A program made the position numbers and the translations under genes. The notes under the pieces are model-generated. The model was given only the letters and a program-made list of their open reading frames with translations, ran no database searches and was not told the DNA's origin. From Apteryx mantelli (Eukaryota > Chordata > Aves > Apterygiformes > Apterygidae), in the NCBI RefSeq assembly GCF_036417845.1, contig NC_089983.1, positions 20,799,207-20,863,206 on the forward strand: a stretch of DNA of 64,000 bases. The letters are read 5' to 3'. Positions 22,245 through 36,009 of the stretch are shown piece after piece; positions within the stretch are counted from its first letter, which is position 1; each line of letters opens with the position of its first letter.

Positions 22245-23954
22245 TTTAAAAAATATCTCAACCAAATTTAGTGAGAGTTTTGTTTAATGAAGCCCATATC
22301 AGTGTGACTTCCCGTGTAATACAAAGGACAAGGAGCTAAACACAGTGATTAGTGGGGGTTTTTTTTGTTTTTATTTTCAAAGCAGTTACCTCATATACTG
22401 TGGTATATGGTAAGCTGTTTTTAGGCTGCATATTCTTTACAAATCCTAAAAACGACATCATCTTTTCAGCGTACTCAATGGCAATTCCACACTTGAAAAC
22501 TGGACACACTTGACATTTGCATGGGCATAAAATGTTACGCTTGGTATTACCACTTATATTGTACCCTCCTTTTTTTTCCTCCCCAACCGTAGTAGTAAAA
22601 TCTTAGAAATTAATTAGAATACTTTTAATATTATTTTGGTAGTGGCAACGCTTATGAAGATTCATTAAAGGAAAGCAAAAGATGTACTGAAACTTATTTG
22701 TTCTATCCAAACTCTTTGTTTTTAGACTTCAAAAATATTTTTCCTATCAATGTTATCAGAAATGAATGTAGTTTGTCTCCCAGTTTTGTTGTGCTCTGTA
22801 ATCCTCCTAGAAATTTAAAAAAAAATCAGAAATGAGTAAGAGCTTTGAATATCATGCTTTTTTTCTCCGTGGTTGTATATATCCATTTATTTGTTGACCT
22901 AAATGGAGTAAAAATTGTGACATTGTACAAACTTCTGTTACCAAAAGGGTGCGTTTTTTCACTGATTGTCCTGAAGTGTTCTGTGTAATGGGGTCATTTG
23001 TCCTTTTGTCTCTGTTAGTGAAATCCAGCAGGTGTCACTCTGGGGATTAAATAAGGCATATTTCACAAACAAGGATAAATCTGTTTGGGAGATAGGATGT
23101 AGAATTTAGAAGTAATGCTTCTAATGCATTTTTCCAGGATAACTTTTTGACCATTCCATTTTTTATTTTTAAATGTCTTTTTTTAATTACTTGTTTTAAT
23201 GTGTGTATTCATCTTTCTGTGTATCCCTTTGAATATGACAAAAGACATGTTAGTATTAGGCATACAATGAGAAGTTTCGCTCACAAGTGTCGATTTTGAA
23301 GCACAGGCTTGGGAATCAGTAGAATATTGCCTTTATGATATTAAAAAACGCTTTTGCCATCTTTTCCGGGAACCAAAATTATTCTTTTTGTCAATGGAAG
23401 CACCAGTTGCACAAGTAGTGTGTTTTCAGTTATGATGAATCCAAGGAGGTGCTCTGCAGTAGGCTGCAGCAAGCGAATATATCTACTGAAACAATCCAAA
23501 TATTGTTTTGTAGTTAAATTAGATAAAATTGACATGATAGGTTAGTAATTATTGAATGTTTCACTGTAAAAATATTTGGAGAAGAGAAACTTTTCACATT
23601 CCACCAAGTTGTTCATACAAGAAAATTAATGCTGTACTTTTTTGTAAACACGAGCCATATTTGTTCATCGCATGGAGCGTTTTTTTATGGATTGGTAAAA
23701 TGACATGATTCTTGCATTCTGGTGGATTTTTACGTGAATGTGTAAATCCATATTCTATGAATTCCATCATGTATGGAATAGCAGCATAATTGTTATGAAC
23801 TTCTGGGTTTCTAGAGGGAATCCTAATCTAATTCCCATATAAATACCATGTAAATGCCTTCTTGCACTGAATTGAATACCTCAGCAGGCAGCTTTAGAAG
23901 ACAATCCACAAATACAAGTCTACTTTTCAACTAGGAGGAAATTGATTTTTTTTT

Positions 23955-24031
23955 ATGCGCGCGCGCACACACACACACACATTTATAGGTTTGTGTGTAT
24001 TTTATATATTTTTTTATATATATATATATAA
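23955..24031. repeat. Composite microsatellite: (CG)n(CA)n then (TA)n
   Basis: A 28 bp run of strictly alternating purine and pyrimidine (GCGCGC then CACACA, 23955-23982) is followed by a TA run at 24015-24031. Confidence 0.95.
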
Positions 24032-27000
24032 ATAAAACTCATCCTACATAATTACAGAACTTGTAACCTCAGGCCATGTTAAACAATCCCATTTCCTTTC
24101 TCACTTCTTTTGCCTGTTTAAGCCCCCATCCTGTTCCGTTTTTTATTATATTCCACTTCCTTTCCTGTGATGACTCTGAGTGAGTCACTTTGCCAGGCAT
24201 TAAAAATGTGGCTTGACAATATTTCCGAAAGCTTATCCTACACTGGCTCAGGCGGATGAAATTAACCTCTGTCGCCTTCTTCCTTTCAAAAGAGAAATGT
24301 TTGTCTTCACACATGTCCAGTTTCTTAGAAATGGGGGGAACATCCAGTTTCTTGGAAGGACGGGGGGAAACCTTTCCATAAATGACTGTGTATTGCAATT
24401 CATAGTCATCTTCCTTGAAAAGCTGCTCTTAAGACAGAAGTGTACCATAACTGGGCATCCAGATTGGTAGCCACTTTTTTTTTTAAATTGATTTACTGTT
24501 TTGTGGGGAAAATGTTAGTTTAAAGAAGTTCAGGAAAGCCAAAATTAAGGTTCTTTCCTGAGTGTTCTTCAAGCATGCTCTGCATGACCATTATTCTGCA
24601 TTCCTTATTTTTTTTAATTAAATGTGTTGTTTAGTGTATCATAATACACCAATGGCCTCCAGGATTATGTTTTTTTTTTCTATGTAACTAGCAGCAATCA
24701 GAAAAAGCACATGCTTAACGCTAAGTGGGCACTTAAACACTGAACTAAACTGTAATCCTTCTTGTGGTTGTTTGCATGCCAGTGTAGTTTGGGATTTTGT
24801 TTGTTTGGGGGTTTTTCTTTTGTTTCCGGTAGAAGGGGGTAAAGTGAGATTTATTTTTTTTTTCTAATTTTTCTAGCCAATTGCATGTCTACATGCAACA
24901 GGGAAAAAAAAGCCTTTCTGTTGAAAACAAAAAAGGAAAATTACTGTCTCAGAGAATAGTAGCTTGAGAAAGCAATGAGCAAATGAGAGTAAGAACCGCC
25001 ATGAAGGAAACTGTGCTATCGCAGGGTTCCGTTTGCCCCACGAAGCTGCAGAATTTCTTAGTCCTCCAACAGCTTTCAGTAAGGAAGATCTGAAAGGTTA
25101 CATCTCTTCTATCATTTTGTGCATCTTACGTTGTAAGAGTGATTAACATTGACACAAATTAAACACCAGTGAGAAAAGTAGAAATAGAAAACTTAATTAC
25201 TGTTTCTTATCACAATGTAGCTTTTATATAAAACAAGAGTAATGGTTGTAATTGGAAGACTAAACAATTCTATCTTGAGAGTGATCACTGGTATTCATTT
25301 ATATTCATTTGAATTTACATATGTAGTTTCTCATACTGTCAGTGATTAATTTCTGACCAAAGAAAGTGGTTCGGGCAATTTTCAAATCTTGTCTCTATCA
25401 TTCTTAGATTGATAATGGAAGTGACAGTACTGTCTTGCAGGAGCCTTAGGACCCTCTGAATGTTGGATGTGCTATCTCAGTCTTTTCTGAGATCCTAGCA
25501 AAATAGGTAGAAAAACATCATTCAGATGTTTTTAACCTTGTAGTGTGAGCCACTGGGGTAGCTGCTGGGCTTGCAGTTTTTTTCTTTTTTCTTTTTTTTT
25601 TTCCCCCCCAAATTATTCAGAAAAGATTATACAAATGTGGAATAGAGAAGATACCTCTTCTAAAAACTATGCCTGCAATCCAAGGAGTTTAACTGGCCAC
25701 TTTTTATTTAGAACTGCATAGACAACATTAATCTGCTGACATGCTAAGCTTTTCCTAGAGTCACATTACAGTCCAGTGAAGGACATGGCAATATTTCAGT
25801 GTTTGTTGGATGAATGGCAAAATACTTGCACTGTCTCTGTGGGGGCATTGGGGCACCAGAGCAAGTCAAGATGTAGTACTATCAGTGAGATTAAGTGTAT
25901 ACAGTCAGAGTGAATTCAACATCAAAAGAATCCAGATTCAAAACAGATTTTAGGGCCCAATTGCAAAAAGCTTTGAGTCTGATTAGGTAAGGGGAAAAAA
26001 GATACTGTTAAAATAGCTTTTATCCAATGAAGACAGACTGGCATGACAAACAGTTATCTGGGATAATTCAGCTTCCTCAAGCAACGCACATTTGCCAAAC
26101 CAAAGTGTTCAAAAGTAGCATTATGTCATGCAGATTTGGCTTAAGAAGTCCCATAGAGTTTTTCTTATTATTTTTTTTTTAGCCTTTCTGTTTCCTAGAT
26201 CTTTAATCACTTACAATTTTAAGCATTCATAACTTTTAAACAGTACAGTTTTCCAGCTCTAAGGCCTAGGATGCTCCTACTTCCTTGAACACTAATTCAC
26301 AGTAAAATGATAAAGTCTGCTAGCAAGGATGCTAAAACGTTGGAAGGAATGACAAATGCACAAGCAAAAAGAAGAACATAAGTAATTTGGACCTCAAAAT
26401 ATAGTTCTCGTAGGAAAGTAAACTGAACAAATCCGTAAATGGAATGATGCTGCCTTTAGAATGACCACCTAACTGTGGAGACAAAGCTGAGTCAGGTATT
26501 CTGTGGTCAGTCAGAAGACATTTCTTTACCTACATGGCCACTTGGATAAACTGAAAGATTCCTCTAGATGTTGAGAAATCTGTATTTGTAGTTATGAATG
26601 GCATGAATTCACAGTAGGGTTGCTAAATTAATCGTCTATTCAGTATTTTAATTTGTCAACAAAAGTAGATGGGATGAGATCTGGATTTCAGTCCATGATC
26701 TAGTGAAGGTGCCAATAACTGTTGTGATAAGTGAGCTCATAGTATCTTGCATAGAGTGAAGGTGAAACATCCGGTTGTCACATGTGGAAGATGCTTATTA
26801 GCTCATCTCTTCTTAATCAGTGCAAGGGTTCTTCCCATTTCTGCTACTATGCTAATTTTAGATGTACTGAATCTAAGACTCCATGATCTCTCAGAATTTC
26901 ACCCTACATTCTTCCTTTTTCATGCCCATTCTCCTTGTCCTTCGTTGCCCTTAATAGGCAAAATGATTCTCCTGTTTTCCCAGTGTTTATACATCCTTCC

Positions 27001-27499
27001 AATCCTACAGATTTATAGGTTATTTTTTTCATTTAATTGTCTTACCTAAGTTACACAAATACGTGGGGTCATTTTGTAAGGCTCCGCATCAGGCTCCACA
27101 TCCAGTTAACAGCCTACTCAAAACTCCTCTTGGTTTGCCACAGTCTTTTTCTCACCTTTGTTATGTGCCATGACTTGTGCATGTGCAGTACAACATTACA
27201 TGAGTTCCTTAGCTGCCATGCATCCGCAATTAAAAAAAAGAAATTGCTGAATGAGAGTAATAGGGAGGAACAATGGCTATTACAGGATGTTCAAGATAGG
27301 GTCATTACAGTATATTTTTTTTTGTGCAGTTTTGTTATGAACAAGCTACGTATTTACCAGCTTGCTTCATTTGTCAGCATCCTATTATTAGCGTTCTCAG
27401 GCTAACACTGTCCATTTTCTAAGGAGGTTCAATTTGGTGAAATTCAAATTTTATCTACTATTTCTAGAGAAAGCTGCTTTTCAGTATTTATAATAAATT

Positions 27500-27514
27500 T
27501 ATATATATATATAT
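27500..27514. repeat. (TA)n microsatellite
   Basis: A short alternating TA run of about 15 bp. Confidence 0.9.
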
Positions 27515-29108
27515 TTTTAAATTATTAGTACTTATTTATCATCTTTGGTAATGAGATATAGGGTGAATAAAGTAATGAGAATAAGAGCCAGGAAAGGCTT
27601 CACTCTCAACCTGCAAATTAGATATAGTTTAATTAGCAAAATGGAATCACATACGGTTAGGATGGGCTGTTGAATTTGAGTGTCTAGATAGTGGTGTTTT
27701 TTTTTTTTTTTTACAAACAAATATTTTGTTTGTTTCTTGAAATTTCAAAAGAAAACAGCTTATTTGCAGTGCTGTTTTTGACACACAGAGTACCCTAATA
27801 TTCCTAGGAAAATATATGGGTCTCTTGATTCCCCCCCCAGTAATTTTCAACATTTGGATACCAAAGGGTCAGTTAGATGTAAAAGGTGAAGGTAAGAAGG
27901 CCACTTAGTGGGCCTTTGAAGGAAGACTGTTTCTGTGATTAAATTTACACTTCTGTAGCTGAATGACTCCCACAAATGGTCGCATTTGCAACCATTTAAC
28001 AACTTGGTTTCCAGATAATCTGAAATAAAGAGGCCAAGCAAGGGGATTCAGTCAACTCTGGGAAGACCTAAATTTGGGACTGGAACCCAGGCATTAGTAG
28101 AATATATTAGAAACCAATCCACAGGGATTTTGGAAACATGAAAACTACAAATGTTTTCAGCATTGTATGAAAATGTCTCAATCTTTAATTGAGAAACATC
28201 ATTTACTTAGATGTGAAAACGGTCTTGTTTGTGTTTTTGAAATAAATACAGCCTAATTTGGAATACTGAACTATATTTGTGTAATAGAGTCTAAGGAATG
28301 GAAAACTAAGGGTATTGTAGGCCGGTATTGAGGTCAGCAGAGCTTTGAGGGGGAGTCTCTGGCAGCTAAATATCCTACCACATATCCCAGTGATTTCTTT
28401 TGCATGCAAGGACAGAGCGGGGATGGTGGGTGGAAATCAGCCACTACGTGAACATCCATGTGAATCTGGTTCTTGCAGAATAAGACACTCAATGTATTAA
28501 CTGACGTGAATTGTCAGTGGATGAGATCTGAATTAATGCTACACATCAAAAACTCTTCCATACTGTACACCTTTTGTCCGGTTTGACAAGTGGTTTGCTG
28601 GAAGGTTGAGAGACCAGCTGTTTTTCTTCAGCTCTCCTGTGCCATGTGGCTTCTGAGCCTTTGATCCTACAAAATCATTAAAGCCATAAATAGTACTTAC
28701 ACAGTTGCACATACTTAGTGAAACTATATGGATGATGCACAGAGCATACAACAAGACTAAAGGTTTGCGAAATCAGCAATAATTTTAAGGAGGTTATAGA
28801 TGGAAAAAAGACTAGTGTCTAGGAAGACAGTATTTGAGAAAGTACATGTTGGAGAAAATGTTGGGCATTGGGTCCACAGTACTACTACTTTTGAATTGTG
28901 AGACATAGAGGATGTTCAGTATTTACCAATTATTTACCACACCTAAAGTTATTTGTATCTGCTTAACAAAGAGTATTAATATGTTGCTTGGCATAGGAAG
29001 GGGAGTGTACATTGCTTAACTTAAAAATAAAGCAGCTAATTTATGGCACTAACCAATATTTCTGTCTCAGCACACTAATTACGTGTTCCTCCTGAAATAC
29101 CACATGAT

Positions 29109-29128
29109 CTTACATACATGTATGTAAG
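29109..29128. repeat. Perfect 20 bp palindrome
   Basis: CTTACATACATGTATGTAAG equals its own reverse complement. Confidence 0.93.
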
Positions 29129-30684
29129 CAGTTTTTTTGAACTAAAAAACTCCCAAGAAATACCTGTGGATTGCCAGAATCCATGTGTAATTTTTTTTAA
29201 AGGAATACTTGAATACTCAGAACATTGAATATGTCAAAAGGATTGCATGCAATGATTTTTAAAATCATTTGAGTTTTTTTAGAGAGTAACCAGTTGCAAG
29301 AACACTGAGCTTCTTGGGTATGTGTCATGTCACCAGGAATGACACCATGAATGTAGTTAAAGATGATTTCTGTTGGCTAGCTTTTTTTACTGGGGTGACC
29401 TGTAACTAATTGCTAAAGGTTTCCCTGTCCCTGGACAGATTGAAACAGCTATCACCTACAGGGGCTTGTAGCTTATGCTGTAGCAACCTGTGATCTAGAA
29501 ATCACTGATTTATATTAGATTTCCCAAGGGGACAGTGATCATACCAGCATAGATCATTATAGTTACATGATTTAAGCATAGATATGAAGAATGTACTTCC
29601 ACAGAGAATACTGTTGGAAAATTTTAAAAATGTTGTTCTCCATAAAAAGTGAGACTTACAGAATTTTTGCAAGTTTTTTGGCACTGATTTATTTTTTCAG
29701 GTTTGTTCTGATTTTGAAAATTAGCTTTATACATAAAACGATGGAAAGGGCTACAATTCTGTTTACTAATTCAGCTAATTAAAAAAATTAGTGAGCCTAG
29801 ATTGTAAACATACTCTGGTAGAATATAAATTAGTTCCAGTCCTATAATGGGGGAAGAACGCGGCTTGTCACAGACAGACAGTTGTTTCCTGACATTGGAC
29901 ATTTGGTCAACAACTTCCAGTGTTTAAAGATGTCACAGGTCATATGGATTCTGTGTGTTTGTGGCCTTTGGGCTTAACAGGAAGGTCACTGAGTTATCGA
30001 GCCAGGGCTGTGTGTTTGAAGAGATTCAACTGCCTTTCCTGCCCGGCTGTTGGAGACGCTCAACTTCCAAAGGGAAAACAGTGCTGTTCCAGTGAATTTG
30101 CCAGTATCTTGATCTTGTTTTCTAGCTAAAAAATAGCAAAAGACATATTAAACATTACTTTTATTTCATTCTTATTTCCTTTATGTTCCACTTGTTTCTA
30201 CAGGCATTGTTTTCAGCTAACATAATCTCTGTGAAGCAACCTAATATACCTTGGCTGTATTTTTTCCAGTGCTCTATGAGTCTTGGCCTGCCACCTTTCC
30301 AAAGCTGTCTTTATCCCCAAATCATTAGAAGCAAGATGCCTATTTCTCTGTAACTCTCAGAAAGAACTTGCTGTGCTTCCCACATATAACCTGAAAATAG
30401 ATAACACAGCATATTCCCTCCACACCAAACCCATATGGGTGATACAAAGGCTGGTTAAGCCAGAATCCTTCTTTTCCTCAGTAGACCTTTCGACTTATTT
30501 TGTCCTGATTGCATGAGGGCATGGTTATCTGAAGACCCATTTCCAAGCTATAGCTCTTTCAAAGAGGTGCAAGATCTGCATGTGGAAATGATAGTTATGT
30601 GCTCAATTGCACAATCAGTTGATGTAACTACCTCTGTTTTTGTAGACAGCCTTAACAGATAACTAACACAGAACCAGACTCCTT

Positions 30685-30696
30685 CCCCCCCCCCCC
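30685..30696. repeat. Poly-C run of 12
   Basis: Twelve consecutive C residues in AT-rich surroundings. Confidence 0.95.
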
Positions 30697-33600
30697 AAAT
30701 GAAACAAGAATGTTATGATTGTTATGGACAGAAGATCCCTTTTCACAGCATTTCAATGAATTCACTTTTTTCCTTGTTGTAAGGAAGGTAACCTTCATGA
30801 CATCCTGTTTCATCTCATATCTGTAGCCTGCAGGAATCTTGTGTGTGAAGTCACAATTCCATGCGTAAGAAAGGGGATGAAAAAACTTGGCATTTATTAG
30901 AAAACCATTTGGTAACACAAATAAAACTGTGGCATCTGTGAAGTGTTTGTTTTAAATAGTACCAATTAATATTTTTTCAGAACTAAAAGGGGGTGAAGTG
31001 ATTTAAATGAAATCAGGAGAGCAGAATCATCTCTTATCTTCCCCAAAATTGAAACTACCACACTGCACATTGGTAAGGAATGGGGAAGGAGTTTTATTAT
31101 TGGTCACTCTCTTTTTAAAGTTCGCGTCTCTGCAGTTCCTACTCTCTTGCTGGAGCTGGAATCAGAGTACCAAAATACTATGGAAAAAGGCTGCTCTTGC
31201 ATTATTTCTGGCAGGCTTATAACCTGGAAACATCTAGAATATCACCAGAAAGCCACTTCTCACAAGATTCCCATCCAAATTGCCAGACCAAGAAATCCGT
31301 AACATTATCCAAAAAAGTATCCAAAAAAGTAGATACTTATACAATCACAGCAGTTTGTGGTTGGGATTTTCTTGTTTGTTTGGGTTTTTTTTTCAATTCT
31401 TCCGTTGTCACATTTTATGTAGAGGTTTTGCATAATTTTAGCTATTCCCTATTCTTTCGTTCTCAGCAAAACAGCTGTGTAAGAATTTCCTTTTGTCCCC
31501 TTCCCATGCTAACATCTATTTTTGTACAAATTGATCATTCTCCACTCCATTAGAATAAGTGTCATCTTCAGTGAGCAACAATCTGTTGAATTAAAGTGGA
31601 GTTTGATGGGAATTTTGCAGTCCACCTCCAGAACCTGGTCATATTTATTTTCTAATGATGAATGTATCTCTACTGAAGATTAACCCAAGTTAGTGGGTGG
31701 AAGATATTTCCTCTGTGGTTAGTTTCAGGTGGATTTAGTAAGGAGTTTGCATGTTATTGCTATATCAAATTCTCCCAACTAACAATTTTTTCCTGAATGT
31801 TACTAACTTTTGGACACATTCAACTACTTTGTTCAAGTAATACCCTAGAAGTAAAATACATACAAAACCAACTTTGTAAAAGCGAAGATCAGGCTATTTT
31901 AATGCTTGGCTACAATGATATCGGTGCAACAGGCACCATGAGCAAGCAATTACTTTGCTAGCTTGTATAGGTGCTGCAGTTGTCAATGCTATTGCTGTGT
32001 TAGTATTCGTTGGTAATTAATTCCATTGCCTAAACAAGAGCAGTTGGAGACCATGTTATTGCTCTAGCAGAACCTTGCCAAGCAGCTAGTGCAGTTTCTT
32101 GTTTTTGTTTTTTTCTCAGGGAAGTAGGATTGAGCTCACCTCTCATCTCTCAGTGATATAAATCAGGAGACTTTTTCATTCAAAGAAAATCGCATTTGAC
32201 ATGCATTGCTCGTGTGAGATCTAACTGGACAACTATATATTATCTAGTGGTCACTCCCATTAATGGTTCATTAATTCTATGTTAGTCAACTAGTAAGATA
32301 TGTGCGGTGTAAATTTTATTTCTGACAATAGCATTGGTATTCTCCTAAAATATAGTTTGGTGGTAATATATGCTTAAATTAATCTGTTTTGGGGGAGGAA
32401 AAAATTTCTTTGTTTACATGATAAATATGAGAGGAAAAAATCCTGGCTCAGTCCAACCTGTGACTACAGAATAGGAGCTCTTTTAGAATTTTTCATCATT
32501 TAGTTACATGTATTTTCCTGGGGAAATTGTACCTCTCTAGCATCTATGTACTATTGCAGCTGCTCCAAGGAAGTATTTGCATATAGGAATAGTCTTCACG
32601 AGATTCATTTGAGGTGAAAGATTTATGAAAATATATAGACCATGAACAAGGAGGGGAAAATCCAGCTCTTGGTAGACTGTTAGTGCTTTTTGCACTGTGC
32701 AAATCTTTGCTAAAATCTTTGTATCACCCTTCCTTTATCAAGCTTAGTTTCAAAACAGTATTTATTAGATAATTATTGTGCCTATGGGCACTGTTAGTAT
32801 TATGGAGAAACCTGCTTGCTCTTGGAAGGGTATTAGGTATACAGAAGGGTACTTGGCTTACCCACCTGTGCTGCTGCTTGTTTTGATGAACTGAATCTGT
32901 TCATCAATTCCTGATCCTTGGGCTCCAGACTCAGCCCGCCCGCTCTGAGCTAGCCTAGCTGTATTCCTACAGAACAGAGCTTCGTGTTGAATGTGTTGAA
33001 TACACATTTGTGCAGAATCTTTCTGCCCACTTAACGTGCAGATCTGCTGTAATAAAAACCACGTGCCTCCAAACTGACTCAAGTCAGAGAGGACTTGCTA
33101 CTAATGGTCTGTTCTCAAAGATGAAACAGTTTAGGTATGTGCTTATATTTGCTGATAACCTTGATTTTGTTTTCGCTTTGCTCTTAATTTGTGAATTGGT
33201 TCCTGGCTATTGCACTTAACTAAGTAGCTTAGTTTTTACAAATTTTAAATGGTTATCGGATAACTTTTATAATACAGGGACCAGAAATTTGCTGGCTTAA
33301 GCAGTTTCAAGATGCTGTTGGGCCGTATAGAATTGCATTCACGCCATGCAGCTGTAGCTTTAGCTTGACAGATGCTGTAAAACTGCCAAACCTACCAAGT
33401 CTCCAGTAAACTAAAGAAAATGTGCGAGTTTGTTTACACACACTGGGACTGATCCTTCCTTTTCCCGTCCTCACCTTTCTTCCAATCCAGATGATTTTTT
33501 TCTTAAGAGTTTGGATCCCTAACAGATTCTTCATAAGGCCAATTAATGTTGTTGTGGAAACAGATGTTTTTGATTTGTTAGCAGTGACATGTTGTTTTCA

Positions 33601-35991
33601 GGAATCAAAATATCACAAGGACATTATATTTTTGTAATGTAACGCATGCTTTTCATTTATTTAAGTCTTTATGCCATTGTCACAGATATAATTGGACTCT
33701 AATTACACTCTAAATGGAGGATTTACCATCTTGAATCAAATCTAGGCCAGTGAGCTTTAGTATCTGTCTTTTGACTTCTGTCTGTACCCTGTGCATGATG
33801 CTTCCTGAAATGAAAAAAATAAATGCTTCACCTTAAGGAGCTTAAGTTATTTTTGCAATGCTTTGCATAAAGAAAAAACAATTTTTCCTTGACACTTTCA
33901 GGAACTTACTCATTACTCTGAATCCTGTGTATCTTTATCTAATTACAAATTTAACTAACAATGATAGTATCATAATATTATCCAGACTTTTATAAAAGCT
34001 AGTGACTGCACTTGACTGAAAGATGTTCTGTGTTTATAAGTTGCAGAGGCAAGCTATATGCAATGCTATATAAAGTAACGTAGTATTTTTATAATTATCA
34101 GTCATTAATTGTGTTGACGTCCTCTTCCTCCTGGAACTAGCACAGAAAGGAAGACATGTTTGTGTTTTGTTTAAAGCCTTGATCAACAGTTGCTCCCTAG
34201 AACTTTCTTTTTTACTTTTCTGAAGTTTACTTGCTCGTGACTGGAATCTGTCGTCACGACAAAATTCATGTTTGTCAGCTAGACAGTAGGATTTTTAAGC
34301 TTCTGCTACTACTGTCCTCTAGGAAAGGTAGTAAAACCTGTGTACAATGGCAATTTGAGTATCTAGCATTATTCAGGACAGGATCAGATCCCACCAGTCA
34401 CTCTAGTGAACTTGCTTCTTCCTGCATTAGCACGAGAAGAGAATGGGATTAATAATGTCATCATGTAGCATTCTGCATTTTAATCAGCTCTAATGCCCTC
34501 AACATGGTAGTTACACTTCAGTGAATGTTTTCTTTCATGATGGCCTGAGGGCCACTGGAGCATGGGGAAGAGTAAAAGAAATTTAATCACAGTTCCTGTA
34601 ACGAAGGACCTTTGCAGGGAAGAGCCATGATCACATCCAGGCTTCTCCTGGGCCAAGGGAGCTAGCAAGCCATGGAAGCACTTATGGGGAGTAATACTGA
34701 AAAAATGAAATATTGAGCAGTGGATTCCCAGTGTCTGATCAGACAGCAAGCAGAGAAGTAGTATGGGGGAATGATAAATGTGCAAAGACTTCCTTTTGCA
34801 AGCGTCTCAACAAGCTCTGCAGTTAAATAAAAAGAACTCAATGAGAATTAACAGTCTAAGGTACCAAAAATGACAGGACTCGCAAACAGATTTTAATAAT
34901 TCTAAGGAGCTCTGAGCTCTTTAACAGTTGCATTGGAAATAAATTGTGTTGAGTGTTAAGACTTGCCTTTAGAAATCTTACATTTTTATAGCTTAAGCAG
35001 TTTCACTTTCTTCTATGGTTTTTAGTAGAAACAAGAAATGATGTGCATATAATACTCAAAGTTATCGAAGCATTGCACCCTTGGACACAAATGCAGTTGA
35101 TGTTGCAGAAACATAGTTCTGAAGAACAAAATTCTGAAATTCATAGCTCAGAGAATAGCTCTGTGCAAGAATTCCCCATAGGATGTTGTAGATATAGCTA
35201 GGATGAGGAATGCTAACAAACCTTAGGATGTAACAGCAAGTACGTCATAACTGCTTTTGCCAAGAAACTAACCCAAATCCCACAGTGATCAGCTCCACCT
35301 ATGTCACAGTCCTGTGAGAGAGGAAGGATGTTGCTTAGCGAAACACACTTGAGCCGTTTTAGGACAGGAAAGAGCAAAGATGCATAGCTTTGCACTGAGA
35401 ATTTCATATAAATCAGAAATTCTTGAAGCCTAGTACAGGTTATCATAAAGAGAGTTTTATACTGGTCAGATGTGAAATACAAATGATATGGAAGTGAAAT
35501 ACAGAACAGACTTTTCACAGCCTGAGTAAGATAAATTTTTGGTCCCAAGGAATACACAAGAATTACACATTATGGCTGTCAAAGCTAACTACCTGAACAT
35601 ATTGAAAAATAAAAAGTTATACAAAATTGTAGTTTGATTTTTATGGAATATGATTTTATAGAGTATGACCCTAGTACATAGAGCTTAGCATCTTTCATAA
35701 ATAAAACACTTTACACAATTAAAATATAATTATGTGAAGGCTCCATAAGCACAAAACAGTTTTAGCTTTTGGAAGTTGTATTGGGCTGGGGGTCAGGATG
35801 CCCCATACTGCTTTCAAAAAATCTCTTAGATCTTTAATTTCCAGCTGAACAGTCACCAAAAGTCTATAGAAAAGACCTTGAGCAGAACTTAGACCTAATA
35901 CAGCAATACAGATGCATTTTTTAAATTTATATTAGGTCTATTTGGCCCTTTTGGCTTTTGCTCATGCAATGACAATGCTTTATTTTAGAGA

Positions 35992-36009
35992 ATATATATA
36001 TATATATAT
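35992..36009. repeat. (TA)n microsatellite
   Basis: An alternating AT run of about 18 bp. Confidence 0.92.

Noticed and set aside
26747..27405. Adjacent frames of 100 and 122 codons with hydrophobic stretches
   Set aside because: T-rich DNA yields Leu/Phe-rich translations. There is no splice structure, family motif or conserved pattern.
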